Origin: an uncultured Pseudobutyrivibrio sp.
GTDB lineage: Bacteria > Bacillota > Clostridia > Lachnospirales > Lachnospiraceae
Reading direction: 5' to 3'
Length of the DNA: 42,028 bases
NCBI GenBank assembly: GCA_946403965.1
Contig: CAMJBT010000026.1
Location: 1-42,028, forward strand
Below, piece by piece: positions 8,525 to 16,608 of the stretch; the stretch's first letter is position 1; each line of letters starts with the position of its first letter. The notes beneath the pieces were generated by a model that did no database searches, was not told where the DNA came from, and worked only from the letters and a program-made list of their open reading frames with translations. A program made the position numbers and the translations under genes.

Positions 8525-9930
8525 ACTACTCCTTCACGAGTATCCTTTATCTCTACACCTTTTGCCAAAAGCTCATCTCTAATTGCATCCGCTGTAGCAA
8601 AATCTTTTTCCTTCTTTGCCTGGGCACGACGTGCAATTGCATCATTAATAAATGCTTCAAGCTCTGCATCAACAGATGTACCAGCTTCAACTAAAGCCTT
8701 TGCATGTCCAATCAAATCAAGAGAAAGCACTCTATCAAAACTTTCAATAAGAGCAATCTTAGTAGCGTCATTTACATCCGCCTTAAGCACATCATATAGA
8801 ATTGTAATAGCCATTGAAGTATTCAAATCATTTGAAACTGCTTCACAGAATTTAGCCTCATAATCCTTTTTTTGTGCTTCATCAACAGCACCATCAGCTT
8901 TAAGCTCTGATACACGTTTTACAAGCTTATTGTATGCAGCAACTGCATTATCTAAATTCTCGTATGAGAATACAAGTGGCTTACGATAATGTGACTGCAA
9001 GCAGAAGAATCTATAAACAAGTGGATCATATCCCTTTTCCTTAAGAAGTGAAACAGTAAGGAAAGCACCCTTTGATTTTGACATTTTTCCTGACTGATCA
9101 TTAAGGTGATTGCTGTGGAACCAATAATTACACCACTTATGTCCAAGATATGCCTCTGACTGAGCAACCTCATTTGTGTGATGTGGGAAGATATTGTCCA
9201 CACCGCCGCAATGAATATCCATATACTCGCCAAGGTGCTTCATAGAAATGCATGAGCACTCGATATGCCATCCTGGATATCCAACGCCCCAAGGGCTATC
9301 CCACTTGAGAGCCTGATCTTCAAACTTTGACTTTGTAAACCAAAGCACGAAATCTGTTTTGTTCTTTTTATTTGTATCTTCTTCTACATCATCACGAACA
9401 CCAACCTCAAGGGCTTCCTTCTCAACTGATGATGAAAAAATGTAATAATCTTCCAGCTTGCTTGTGTCAAAATAAACATTTCCACCTGCCACATAGGCGT
9501 AGCCCTTTTCAAGAAGAACCTCTACCATGTGAATAAACTCTGGAATGCAATTTGTAGCTGGCTCAACTACATCTGGGCGCTTGTTTCCCACTGCATCGAA
9601 ATCTGAAAAGAACGCATCTGTATAGAATTTTGCAATTTCCATAACAGTTTTGTGCTCACGCTTTGCACCAGCAACCATCTTGTCTTCACCAGTATCAGCA
9701 TCAGATGAAAGATGACCTACATCTGTGATATTCATTACACGCTTAACATTGTATCCAGCATATTCTAAAGACTTGATTAAAGCATCCTGCATTATATATG
9801 TACGGATATTTCCAATATGTGCAAAATGATAAACTGTAGGGCCACATGTATACATTGCAACCTTACCCTCTTCTCTAGGTTTAAACTCTTCAACTTGTCT
9901 GCTTAATGTATTATAAAATGTAAAACTCAT
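8509..9930 (-). CDS. cysS: Cysteinyl-tRNA synthetase
   Basis: Class I enzyme that charges tRNA-Cys. The 473 residues are standard. The N-terminus has the zinc-ligand Cys and HIGH-type motif (TCGPTVYHFAHIGN) near 28-41, then GWHIECSCIS near 218 and the zinc-site HHTNEVAQ. The KMSKSKG loop is near 270, and the C-terminal anticodon-binding helical region ends in VVWKLV. The start follows AAAGGAG at a rather long 11-nt spacing. It is second in the operon after ispF. No T-box is visible in the 58-bp gap, which holds only a short hairpin. Confidence 0.97.
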   Translation of the reverse strand: MSFTFYNTLSRQVEEFKPREEGKVAMYTCGPTVYHFAHIGNIRTYIMQDALIKSLEYAGYNVKRVMNITDVGHLSSDADTGEDKMVAGAKREHKTVMEIAKFYTDAFFSDFDAVGNKRPDVVEPATNCIPEFIHMVEVLLEKGYAYVAGGNVYFDTSKLEDYYIFSSSVEKEALEVGVRDDVEEDTNKKNKTDFVLWFTKSKFEDQALKWDSPWGVGYPGWHIECSCISMKHLGEYMDIHCGGVDNIFPHHTNEVAQSEAYLGHKWCNYWFHSNHLNDQSGKMSKSKGAFLTVSLLKEKGYDPLVYRFFCLQSHYRKPLVFSYENLDNAVAAYNKLVKRVSELKADGAVDEAQKKDYEAKFCEAVSNDLNTSMAITILYDVLKADVNDATKIALIESFDRVLSLDLIGHAKALVEAGTSVDAELEAFINDAIARRAQAKKEKDFATADAIRDELLAKGVEIKDTREGVVWKLV

Positions 9931-9988
9931 TTCTATTTATTCTCCTTTTCACCTCAAAACCCGTAGGACCTCTCTTCAAAGAGAAGGT

Positions 9989-10531
9989 TTATTTTCTGGC
10001 ACAGCCAGGACATGACTCGCATGAACGTCCACTGTCATAGACCACATTGCTTCCATCATAAAACTCATAAAGCAAGCAAACAGCCTGGGCGCTAATACCT
10101 TCCTCTCGGCCTGTAAATCCAAGATGTTCCTCTGTAGTAGCCTTGATGTTAACCTGATCAACATCGATACCCAAACATCGAGCCACATTCTCCTCCATCT
10201 TCTCAATATAAGGCCTAAGTTTTGGCTTCTGCGCTATAACAGTTGCATCAACATTTCCAACCACATAGCCCTTGTCCATAACAAGCTCACGCACCTGTTC
10301 TAAAAGCTTCATAGAATCTGCTCCCTTATACTTTGGATCAGTATCTGGGAAATGTGCACCGATATCTTTCAAACCTGCAGCACCAAGAACTGCATCTGCA
10401 ATAGCATGTAGAAGCACATCTGCATCTGAGTGTCCAAGCAAGCCAAGGGTATGCTCAATTTTGACTCCGCCGATTATCAGGTCACGCCCTTCAACCAGCT
10501 TATGTACATCATAACCTGTTCCTATTCTCAT
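9989..10531 (-). CDS. ispF: 2-C-methyl-D-erythritol 2,4-cyclodiphosphate synthase with a Cys-rich C-terminal tail
   Basis: Cyclises CDP-methylerythritol 2-phosphate in the MEP isoprenoid pathway. The metal ligands Asp8, His10 (GYDVHK) and His42 are present, as are [25 protein letters not shown] and the [20 protein letters not shown] end. The family is usually about 156-160 residues; this one has 180. The extra tail starts at about 159 and ends with a CxxCxxC triplet (Cys171, 174, 177) just before the stop. No frameshift is apparent. The start follows AGGAG. It heads the cysS operon. Confidence 0.95.
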   Translation of the reverse strand: MRIGTGYDVHKLVEGRDLIIGGVKIEHTLGLLGHSDADVLLHAIADAVLGAAGLKDIGAHFPDTDPKYKGADSMKLLEQVRELVMDKGYVVGNVDATVIAQKPKLRPYIEKMEENVARCLGIDVDQVNIKATTEEHLGFTGREEGISAQAVCLLYEFYDGSNVVYDSGRSCESCPGCARK

Positions 10532-10645
10532 ATTAAAATCTCCTAATCAAGATTAATAAACACTTGGTAAATTACCTATTAAATCAATTTATAATAATAT
10601 CAAAAAATGAAGCGTAGGGGAACCCCTTTACACATCTTATAACAC

Positions 10646-10680
10646 AAAAGAGCCTACCCGATTATAGGAATAGGCTCTTG
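10646..10680 (-). terminator. Terminator of the DUF4349 gene
   Basis: A 9-bp stem (AAGAGCCTA with TAGGCTCTT, 14-nt loop) is followed on the minus strand by a short T-rich tract. It lies a few bases after the stop at 10687. Confidence 0.75.
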
Positions 10681-10686
10681 TAATGA

Positions 10687-11751
10687 TTAGTTTGATTCAT
10701 CAGTGTTTTGTTCTATGTTTTTCTTCTCAAGTTTCTTTTTTCTTATAGCACCTCTTTTTCTTGTAATTATTAGGATGATAATTAGTATTACTGCTGCTAC
10801 AGCCGCATAAGGAAGCATGTAGATTAATGCAATTATCAATGTTTGAATAACAGTTACAAAACCGGTCAGCGATGACTTAAAGGCTTCTGCAAATCTATTC
10901 CATGCAGTATCCTTTTTTACTTCTGAGTATGTAACGACTTCGTTTAAATCAATAGTTACAGTGCAATAATCAATTTTATCATCGTATAAACGAAGTTGAG
11001 CTTTATAATTTTCTATATCGTAGGTTACGTCGTTAATTCGGTCCTCTATTTTAAGAAGATCTTCAACTGTTTCAGCATTTTTTTCGAGTTCTATAAGTCT
11101 ATCAAGCTTTGTATTTAAAGTCTTTAGGCGAGTCTGAACATCCACATAGCTAGATGTAATATCATCTACATATTCATTGCTGTTTGTCACAGAACCAATG
11201 TCGCCAAGGCTTTCCATAAACTTCTGATATTTATCAGCTGGAACTCTCGTAGTATAGCTGGCATTTCTTCCGCCATATTCAGCAGTGCCATTTACAGATG
11301 AATTCTCATAGTAGCCTCCATAGGAATGAACCAACTTTTTCAAAGCTTCTACATCGTCGTCAAACTTTTTTGTTTCAATATTGATGTAGGAAGTATAAAC
11401 AATTTTTCTATCTGTAGCATATTCAGTTTCTTCAGAGTCACTTTCTGAAACCTTTTCTGTGCTACCTTCACTAGACATAGCACCTGAATTTTCATCATTG
11501 CTTATATTCGGCTTCGAACCAGAAACAGACTTTGAAGATGCCTCCAATTCTTGACTTGCAACAGCATCTTCATCTATATCCGTGGCATCAGAATAATAGC
11601 TTCCTAAAGATGCATCAAAGCCCCCAGCGTCATATGAACCTTCAGTTTCATACGAATCATATGAATCTTCAGAACTATTACTAGCACAGCCCATTGCAAC
11701 CATTGCCACCGCAAGCAACATCGCTAATAAACATACAATTTTCTTCTTCAT
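10687..11751 (-). CDS. DUF4349 domain lipoprotein with C-terminal membrane anchor
   Basis: The 354-residue protein has a lipoprotein signal (lipobox VAMGC, Cys22). A low-complexity Ser/Glu/Asp/Tyr stretch runs to about 110. A DUF4349 region follows: IVYTSYINIETKKFDDD, an RVPADKYQKFM motif, and a long coiled coil at about 200-255. The C-terminus has a membrane helix at about 298-330 and a basic Lys/Arg tail. Lipid anchor plus C-terminal helix would fix both ends to the membrane. The molecular function of DUF4349 is not known to me. The start follows GGAGGGAG. It is monocistronic. A candidate promoter (TTGGGC, 17 bp, TAAAAT) would overlap the phoH terminator. Confidence 0.85.
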   Translation of the reverse strand: MKKKIVCLLAMLLAVAMVAMGCASNSSEDSYDSYETEGSYDAGGFDASLGSYYSDATDIDEDAVASQELEASSKSVSGSKPNISNDENSGAMSSEGSTEKVSESDSEETEYATDRKIVYTSYINIETKKFDDDVEALKKLVHSYGGYYENSSVNGTAEYGGRNASYTTRVPADKYQKFMESLGDIGSVTNSNEYVDDITSSYVDVQTRLKTLNTKLDRLIELEKNAETVEDLLKIEDRINDVTYDIENYKAQLRLYDDKIDYCTVTIDLNEVVTYSEVKKDTAWNRFAEAFKSSLTGFVTVIQTLIIALIYMLPYAAVAAVILIIILIITRKRGAIRKKKLEKKNIEQNTDESN

Positions 11752-11795
11752 CTTCTCCCTCCTGTGTAGTTGACATGTTTAATTTTATATTTCCA

Positions 11796-11824
11796 AAAAC
11801 CTAGGCCCAAGCTCAGCTTGGGCC
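11796..11824 (-). terminator. Terminator of the PIN-PhoH gene
   Basis: A perfect 9-bp GC-rich stem (GGCCCAAGC with GCTTGGGCC, loop TGA) is followed by TAGGTTTTTGG on the minus strand, 42 bp past the stop at 11866. Confidence 0.75.
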
Positions 11825-11865
11825 ATAGAAAGGAGGATATATAAAATGTTACAAGAGAATAATAA

Positions 11866-13149
11866 TCACTTAATTACAAGTCTCTTTGCACCTTCAGCTG
11901 CCAAAGCACTACGAACTGTTTCCATCTCATCAAATGTAATCTGTGCGCAAAGGTTTGAGCCCTTCATTCTTTCAGCTGCAAATGAAAGACCATTGTTCTT
12001 TCTATCAAGCTTTGGAGAATCAATCTGGTCAGGATCACCAAGTAAAACAACCTTTGAACCCTTGCCAGCTCTGGTAATTATTTCAAGAATCTGACCTATA
12101 GTACAGTTCTGAGCTTCATCAACAATGATGAAAGAATTTACTAAAGATCGACCTCTCATATAGGCTAGAGAACATATTTCAATAATACCTGTATCAAACA
12201 TATCCTCTATTTGAAGCTTAACTTGCTCTTTTTCCTCATTCTGTCCCTTTAAGAGCACCTGAAGGTTATCCATAAATGGAGCAATAAGAGGAGTCATTTT
12301 TTCTTCAAGATCACCTGGTAAGAAACCTAAATCATTATCTGAAAGTGTATTACTTCTGGTAATCATGATTCGATCAAAACCGTTGTGATAATAACCTTGA
12401 AGGCCTGCTGCCAACGCAAGGAAGGTCTTGGCTGTTCCAGCGCTTCCCTTTAATATAACAAGCGGAAGTGTTTCCGGACTTGCCAAAAGTGCATATAGAG
12501 CAAATCGCTGACCAACATTTCTTGGCTGACAATATGGAGTGTAATAATCCCTATCTTTCAGAAGATGCCATCCATCTTCTTTAAATGTATACAAAGCAGA
12601 ATTGCTACCATCCCTACAAATTCCAAATTCATTTTCTATAAAGCCCTTATTAAATGGACTTTCTATATCTTCTGGTGTTATATCTCTACGTCCTGTATAG
12701 TTCTCATTGTCGAGAATCATTTCATTGTGATAGCCCTGCACTACGCAACCACACATTGTGGCATTGATTCTCATGGAAATGTCATTTGTAACGAGAATTG
12801 TTTCAAGCTCGCTCATCTTTGAAATAGCAAGCACACCATTGATTATTCTGTTATCTGGTCTATCCAATGTAAACTCTGATGGAACCAGCTTTTCAAATTC
12901 AGATTCTTTGGCAATTTTAAAGGTTCCACCATTTGGCATCAAAACGCCATTCGCGTAATCCCCTTCAATGGACTCAATATTACGAATTGATTCTCTGGCA
13001 CCATAGCCAACCTCTGCATAGGCAGTTTTCTTGGAATCCAATTCCTGAAGTGTTGTAGTGGTAATGATTACATTATTGTCATCAAAACCAAAAATAGCAC
13101 TTGGACAGTGGATAAGGATGTTTGTGTCAAGTACGTAATTTTTCTTCAT
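11866..13149 (-). CDS. PIN domain-PhoH ATPase (YlaK/PhoH2 type)
   Basis: The 427-residue protein has an N-terminal PIN nuclease domain (NYVLDTNILIHCPS at the start; later acidic residues in LQELDSKK and LVTNDISMR). This is fused to a PhoH ATPase domain at about 220-425. PhoH2 proteins of this layout are RNA helicases/RNases in other bacteria. The Walker A is GSAGTAKT (235-242): the usual second-last Gly is Ala. Walker B is FIIVDEAQN, followed by a LLGDPDQID sensor. The ATG at 13149 has AAGGAG ten bases upstream; a GTG three codons earlier overlaps that site and is less likely. It has its own promoter and a structured leader. Confidence 0.88.
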   Translation of the reverse strand: MKKNYVLDTNILIHCPSAIFGFDDNNVIITTTTLQELDSKKTAYAEVGYGARESIRNIESIEGDYANGVLMPNGGTFKIAKESEFEKLVPSEFTLDRPDNRIINGVLAISKMSELETILVTNDISMRINATMCGCVVQGYHNEMILDNENYTGRRDITPEDIESPFNKGFIENEFGICRDGSNSALYTFKEDGWHLLKDRDYYTPYCQPRNVGQRFALYALLASPETLPLVILKGSAGTAKTFLALAAGLQGYYHNGFDRIMITRSNTLSDNDLGFLPGDLEEKMTPLIAPFMDNLQVLLKGQNEEKEQVKLQIEDMFDTGIIEICSLAYMRGRSLVNSFIIVDEAQNCTIGQILEIITRAGKGSKVVLLGDPDQIDSPKLDRKNNGLSFAAERMKGSNLCAQITFDEMETVRSALAAEGAKRLVIK

Positions 13150-13181
13150 AGGGGTCACGCTCCTTCAAAATATGAAATTTT

Positions 13182-13246
13182 CCACTTCTCGAGTGGATCT
13201 TGTAAACGAGAAACGAACCAGAGCTACTATACAGTTTGTACAGTAG
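13182..13246 (-). other. Two hairpins in the phoH leader
   Basis: The transcript leader from the promoter at 13260-13288 contains a 9-bp stem at 13224-13246 (CTACTGTAC with GTATAGTAG, one wobble). A second hairpin at 13182-13196 has CCACT-AGTGG arms and lies about 35 nt before the start codon. Neither is followed by a U-tract, so they are not terminators. Confidence 0.4.
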
Positions 13247-13259
13247 TTGGATTTCTATA

Positions 13260-13288
13260 ATTAAATTTTATCCTATTTGGGCTGTCAA
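13260..13288 (-). promoter_or_regulatory. Promoter of the PIN-PhoH gene
   Basis: Minus strand: perfect -35 TTGACA, 17-bp spacer, -10 TTTAAT. The expected start near 13253 gives a leader of about 105 nt. Confidence 0.7.
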
Positions 13289-13364
13289 TTCTACAACATT
13301 TTGTAGTTTTTTATGTTTATTGTGTGAATATTCCCCTTCATGTTGTTATTTAGTATAACAATTC

Positions 13365-13402
13365 AAAAGGAGTCTAATCCTAATTAGATTAGACTCCTTT
13401 TT
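13365..13402 (-). terminator. Terminator of mgtE
   Basis: A perfect stem of about 15 bp (AAAAGGAGTCTAATC and its complement, 7-nt loop) has T-runs on both sides. It lies 22 bp past the mgtE stop codon. Confidence 0.92.
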
Positions 13403-13423
13403 GTAATCAAAAACTTGTAGATT

Positions 13424-14812
13424 CTATAAACGGCCTACCAAAAGTAATCCTGCAAGACCATAGTATGTGACTACAGCAACCAAATCGTTTACTGTAGTAA
13501 TAAGTGGACCAGAGGCTACAGCAGGATCCACTTTTATCTTGTGGAAGAAAATTGGAATGATTGTACCTATGAAGCTGGAAACAATCATTGCAACAAACAG
13601 AGAAAAGCCCACGATGCCGGATACCTGGAACGCATGTGCCCACACATAGCCTTTCAACGCGTGTAAATAAATCGCTACAAAAAACAATGCCAGCAGTCCG
13701 AGAATCGCACCATTTGAACCGCCTACTCTCATTTCCTTGAGGACGAACTTGGCCTTTTCAACTCCAGAGATTTCCTCATCCATAAGAACTCGAATTGTAA
13801 CAGCCAATGATTGTGTACCAACATTTCCAGCCATATCAAGAATCAGTGACTGGAATACAACTACGATGGCAACAGAAGCCACTACTCCTTCGAAAATACC
13901 AATTACAGAGCTGGTAAAAAGTCCAAGACCAAGCAATAAAAGAAGCCATGGTATACGCTTCTTAATACTTTCTGAAAGAGATTCATGCAAATCTTCCTCA
14001 GCAGTCAAACCGGCCAACTTAGCATAGTCTTCACCCATCTCATCATCTACTGCCTCGATGATATCCTGAGAGGTGATAACGCCAATAATTTCACCTTCCT
14101 GATTAAGTACAGGAATAGAATCCTCAGCGTAATCCTTCAGCATTTCAATTGTATCTGAAATAATAGCATCTGCAGATACGCTAGGATAACTGTGACTGAT
14201 AATATCCTCCAGTGGGGTCTCTGCTCTGGCCAAAATCAAATCTCTAAGTTCAATCGCACCAGCATATTTGCTATCAGCATCCTCAACATAAATTGTGTTG
14301 ATATTATCATTATTCTGAGATTGAGAAATAAGGGCACGCATCGCTTGCTTTACAGAATAATTTTCTTTGATAACAATGAAGTTGGTAGTCATCATACTAC
14401 CGATTTCATTCTCATCGTAAGAATTAATCAATCTAACATCAGCTGATGCTTCTTTATCCATGAGTTCGATGAGCTTTTCTCTTTGCTCTTCGTCTTCAAT
14501 ATCCTCCAATGCATCTACAGCATCGTCGGCGTCCATGTTTTCAAGGACGTCAGCTGCCTGTTCAGGATTGAACTCTGCTAAGTATTCACCTACATCTTCA
14601 ATATAAGGAAAAATTTCAGAAAGTCGCTCTGCTCCTAAGATGCCAAACAAACGCTGACGATCCTCAGGTTCCAATGCCTCATAAGCCTCCGCGATATCAT
14701 TCTCATGATAATCATCCAGGGCCTCCACCATTTGCTCGGCACTAATATTAGAGCGTAGTATGTCGATAATTTCCTGTAGCTTGTTATCCTCTAATAATTC
14801 CTTTGTTTCCAT
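13424..14812 (-). CDS. mgtE: Magnesium transporter MgtE
   Basis: Mg2+-gated Mg2+ channel of the inner membrane. The 462 residues show the family order: acidic N-terminal superhelical domain at about 1-130, two CBS domains at about 135-255 (MTTNFIVIKENYSVKQA; SHSYPSVSADAIISD to ITSQDIIEAVDDE), a plug helix, then five membrane helices at about 285-462. The membrane part includes LDMAGNVGTQSLAVTIR and the GPLITTVNDLVAVVTYYGLA pore/C-terminal signature. Its own ribosome site is weak (GTGA). Expression is probably set in the 245-nt leader, which holds a leader peptide and a terminator. Confidence 0.96.
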   Translation of the reverse strand: METKELLEDNKLQEIIDILRSNISAEQMVEALDDYHENDIAEAYEALEPEDRQRLFGILGAERLSEIFPYIEDVGEYLAEFNPEQAADVLENMDADDAVDALEDIEDEEQREKLIELMDKEASADVRLINSYDENEIGSMMTTNFIVIKENYSVKQAMRALISQSQNNDNINTIYVEDADSKYAGAIELRDLILARAETPLEDIISHSYPSVSADAIISDTIEMLKDYAEDSIPVLNQEGEIIGVITSQDIIEAVDDEMGEDYAKLAGLTAEEDLHESLSESIKKRIPWLLLLLGLGLFTSSVIGIFEGVVASVAIVVVFQSLILDMAGNVGTQSLAVTIRVLMDEEISGVEKAKFVLKEMRVGGSNGAILGLLALFFVAIYLHALKGYVWAHAFQVSGIVGFSLFVAMIVSSFIGTIIPIFFHKIKVDPAVASGPLITTVNDLVAVVTYYGLAGLLLVGRL

Positions 14813-14832
14813 AGTTTCACATGAACTATAGG

Positions 14833-14866
14833 AATAAAAAAAGCGTCAACGGACAGACGATGACAC
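14833..14866 (-). terminator. Intrinsic terminator inside the mgtE leader
   Basis: On the minus strand GTGTCATCG pairs with CGTTGACGC (9 bp, one mismatch, one wobble, loop TCTGTC), followed by seven T. It lies 20-30 bp before the mgtE start and after the leader peptide, the position expected of an attenuator. It is not the end of any upstream operon, because the mgtE promoter lies 200 bp upstream of it. Confidence 0.78.
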
Positions 14867-14898
14867 TTACTCACTACGCATTTAAAAGAAACTACCCC

Positions 14899-14985
14899 TT
14901 AGATATTAAAAAGAGCAGCTTCAATGCTAAGTTCATTAAATGCCTCGTCGCAACATAATCGCCCGTGACTGTCTGATTTATCCAT
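14899..14985 (-). CDS. 28-codon putative leader peptide of mgtE
   Basis: A short frame starts with ATG 14985 after AAAGGAG at 7-nt spacing, one of the best ribosome sites in the window, and stops at TAA 14899. The peptide begins MDKSDSHGRLCCDEAFNELS and ends EAALFNI; it has five acidic residues, a Cys-Cys pair and a short hydrophobic end. It lies between the mgtE promoter and the leader terminator. The start-site segment AGAGCAGCT is exactly complementary to AGCTGCTCT in codons 22-25, so translation and RNA folding would compete. It could act in cis as a ribosome-sensing peptide. I know no named family for it. Confidence 0.65.
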   Translation of the reverse strand: MDKSDSHGRLCCDEAFNELSIEAALFNI

Positions 14986-14997
14986 AGCTGCTCTCCT
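14908..14997 (-). promoter_or_regulatory. Long-range stem enclosing the mgtE leader peptide
   Basis: AAGGAGAGCAGCT (ribosome site to start of the leader frame) pairs with AGCTGCTCTTTTT near its 3' end: 9 Watson-Crick pairs plus 4 more including 2 G-U. The 3' arm ends in a U-run. The stem would hide the leader peptide's ribosome site, or be opened by a translating ribosome. Confidence 0.55.
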
Positions 14998-15064
14998 TTC
15001 TTTAAATTGAACTATTTATTGTTTCCGTGGAAAACAATAATTTATTATTAAAAATCCATAAAAA

Positions 15065-15093
15065 ATTTAACACATAAAACCGTGTCTTGTAAA
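15065..15093 (-). promoter_or_regulatory. Promoter of the mgtE leader and mgtE
   Basis: Minus strand: -35 TTTACA, 17-bp spacer, -10 TTAAAT. The expected start near 15058 gives a leader of about 245 nt before mgtE. A small hairpin (ATTGTTT with AAACAAT) follows in the early leader. Confidence 0.6.
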
Positions 15094-15114
15094 CCCTATT
15101 TTTGCTGTTTTTTC

Positions 15115-16596
15115 TTATAATGAATGATACCAGCAATATCCGTTTCTACCTCGCTCCTTGATGATATATAGGGCTGTATCAGCACACCTCTTTAATGTAC
15201 CTATATCCTCAGCATCATCAGGATATACAGCAAGGCCAGCGCTAAAGGTAACAGTATTCTCGGTTGCCTCACTTGACTGTTTAAAATTAGGTAAAACAAT
15301 GCTGTTTATTTCTTTTTTAGCATTTTCTAATCTTTCGTCAATATCTTCTATTGAAGTAAGCTTAACAATTGCAACAAACTCATCTCCACCAAGTCTAAAA
15401 AGCTTGGCATCATCCCCCAGAGACATTTGCATTATAGAAGCAAATTTTTCAAGCAAAATATCACCTGCATCATGTCCCAGGCTGTCGTTTATATTCTTGA
15501 AGTAATCCACATCAAAGAAAATCAAAACCGATTTTTCCCACCCACTTATATACTTAATAGCCATCTCTTCAAAGGCTCGTCTATTAAAAAGACTGGTGAG
15601 TGGATCATGATTTGAAATATCTTCCAACTGTTCTTTTTCCTTCTTACTAATTTTCAATATAACAAATATCAAAAGCACTACGATTGTTAGTAATACTACC
15701 AAGAAGTTTAGGACATAATTTCTGAAGGATGTCATTGTGTCAGAAAGTACACTGCTTGGAATTCGAACTACAACATACCACCCTGGCATGCTATCAATTT
15801 TAGAGGAAAAGCTGGCATAATGTTCGCCTTCAAAATCATACTGATTACCAATCATTTCCTCACCACTACGCATGCTTTCTATCCACTTAATAAAACTCTT
15901 TCTGCCTGCATTTTCCAGAGACTGCATAGTAAAAAAACCATTAGTCCATGTTCCATTAACGCTTTCGTCAACGTTATTACAAACAATCATATTTGCAGAT
16001 TCTGAATCCATAAGCCATATTTCAAGTCCTCTTGAAAATACATCAGTTGAAGCTATCTTCTGCAAATTATTAAATAATGATGTAGCAAATATCCATCCTG
16101 TCTCAGAATTACCATAGGTCACTTTAGCAAAACGCGTAATTACCAAATGTCCATTAACAGCATTTCTATATGGCACAGAAAGTGTGAAATAGTCGATATC
16201 CCTGGCATTCTCTAAAAGATCCCATTTTTCAAACTCATCTTTTTCGCTTTCTGTTCCATAAATATTCAAATCAGCATCCACGACGCCCATACTGACAAAT
16301 TGCTTATTCTGTTTTACCAGATTATAAATTTCCTGTGGAGTAGAATAATTAGCATCACTTATTGTGGATGCAATCCCCAGAACCGTATCGTTTGATATTG
16401 TTATAGATGTGTTTATCTTTTCGGAAACAAGATTACAAATCTCCCCAGATAATCTTTGATCATGTTTTTCCATCAATGAATTAAAAGACAAAATGAGCAC
16501 ACTAAAAGAAAGCAGAAAAATGCAAAAACAAGCAACTACTGTTATATATAAAGTTCTTCTATCCTTTGAAATGAATAAACGATCTTGCTTTCTCAT
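15115..16596 (-). CDS. Membrane diguanylate cyclase paired with a sugar-binding lipoprotein
   Basis: Predicted to make cyclic di-GMP. The 493 residues have a membrane helix at about 16-38, an extracytoplasmic sensor at about 40-285 (Cache-like, with GWIFATS and YASFSSKIDSMPGWYVVVRIP strands), a second helix at about 290-312, and a GGDEF domain (DPLTSLFNRRAFE; RLGGDEFVAIV). No RxxD inhibitory site precedes the GGDEF. The gene starts 12 bp after the stop of the upstream binding-protein gene and follows GAGG. The pairing suggests that the lipoprotein presents a ligand to the sensor domain. Confidence 0.9.
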   Translation of the reverse strand: MRKQDRLFISKDRRTLYITVVACFCIFLLSFSVLILSFNSLMEKHDQRLSGEICNLVSEKINTSITISNDTVLGIASTISDANYSTPQEIYNLVKQNKQFVSMGVVDADLNIYGTESEKDEFEKWDLLENARDIDYFTLSVPYRNAVNGHLVITRFAKVTYGNSETGWIFATSLFNNLQKIASTDVFSRGLEIWLMDSESANMIVCNNVDESVNGTWTNGFFTMQSLENAGRKSFIKWIESMRSGEEMIGNQYDFEGEHYASFSSKIDSMPGWYVVVRIPSSVLSDTMTSFRNYVLNFLVVLLTIVVLLIFVILKISKKEKEQLEDISNHDPLTSLFNRRAFEEMAIKYISGWEKSVLIFFDVDYFKNINDSLGHDAGDILLEKFASIMQMSLGDDAKLFRLGGDEFVAIVKLTSIEDIDERLENAKKEINSIVLPNFKQSSEATENTVTFSAGLAVYPDDAEDIGTLKRCADTALYIIKERGRNGYCWYHSL

Positions 16597-16608
16597 AGCA
16601 TTCCTCTT

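Noticed and set aside
9931-9988. T-box in front of cysS
   Set aside because: The gap to ispF is only 58 bp, with a short hairpin and no T-box sequence (such as TGGN acceptor contact with a terminator).
11846-12094. Plus-strand open frame of 82 codons with a perfect AGGAGG site
   Set aside because: It is antisense to the 3' end of the PIN-PhoH gene, its protein has no domain-like pattern, and the site sits beside the phoH terminator. The match is probably chance.
14813-15060. M-box riboswitch in the mgtE leader
   Set aside because: The leader is long enough, but I could not find the conserved M-box segments. A covariance-model search would be decisive.
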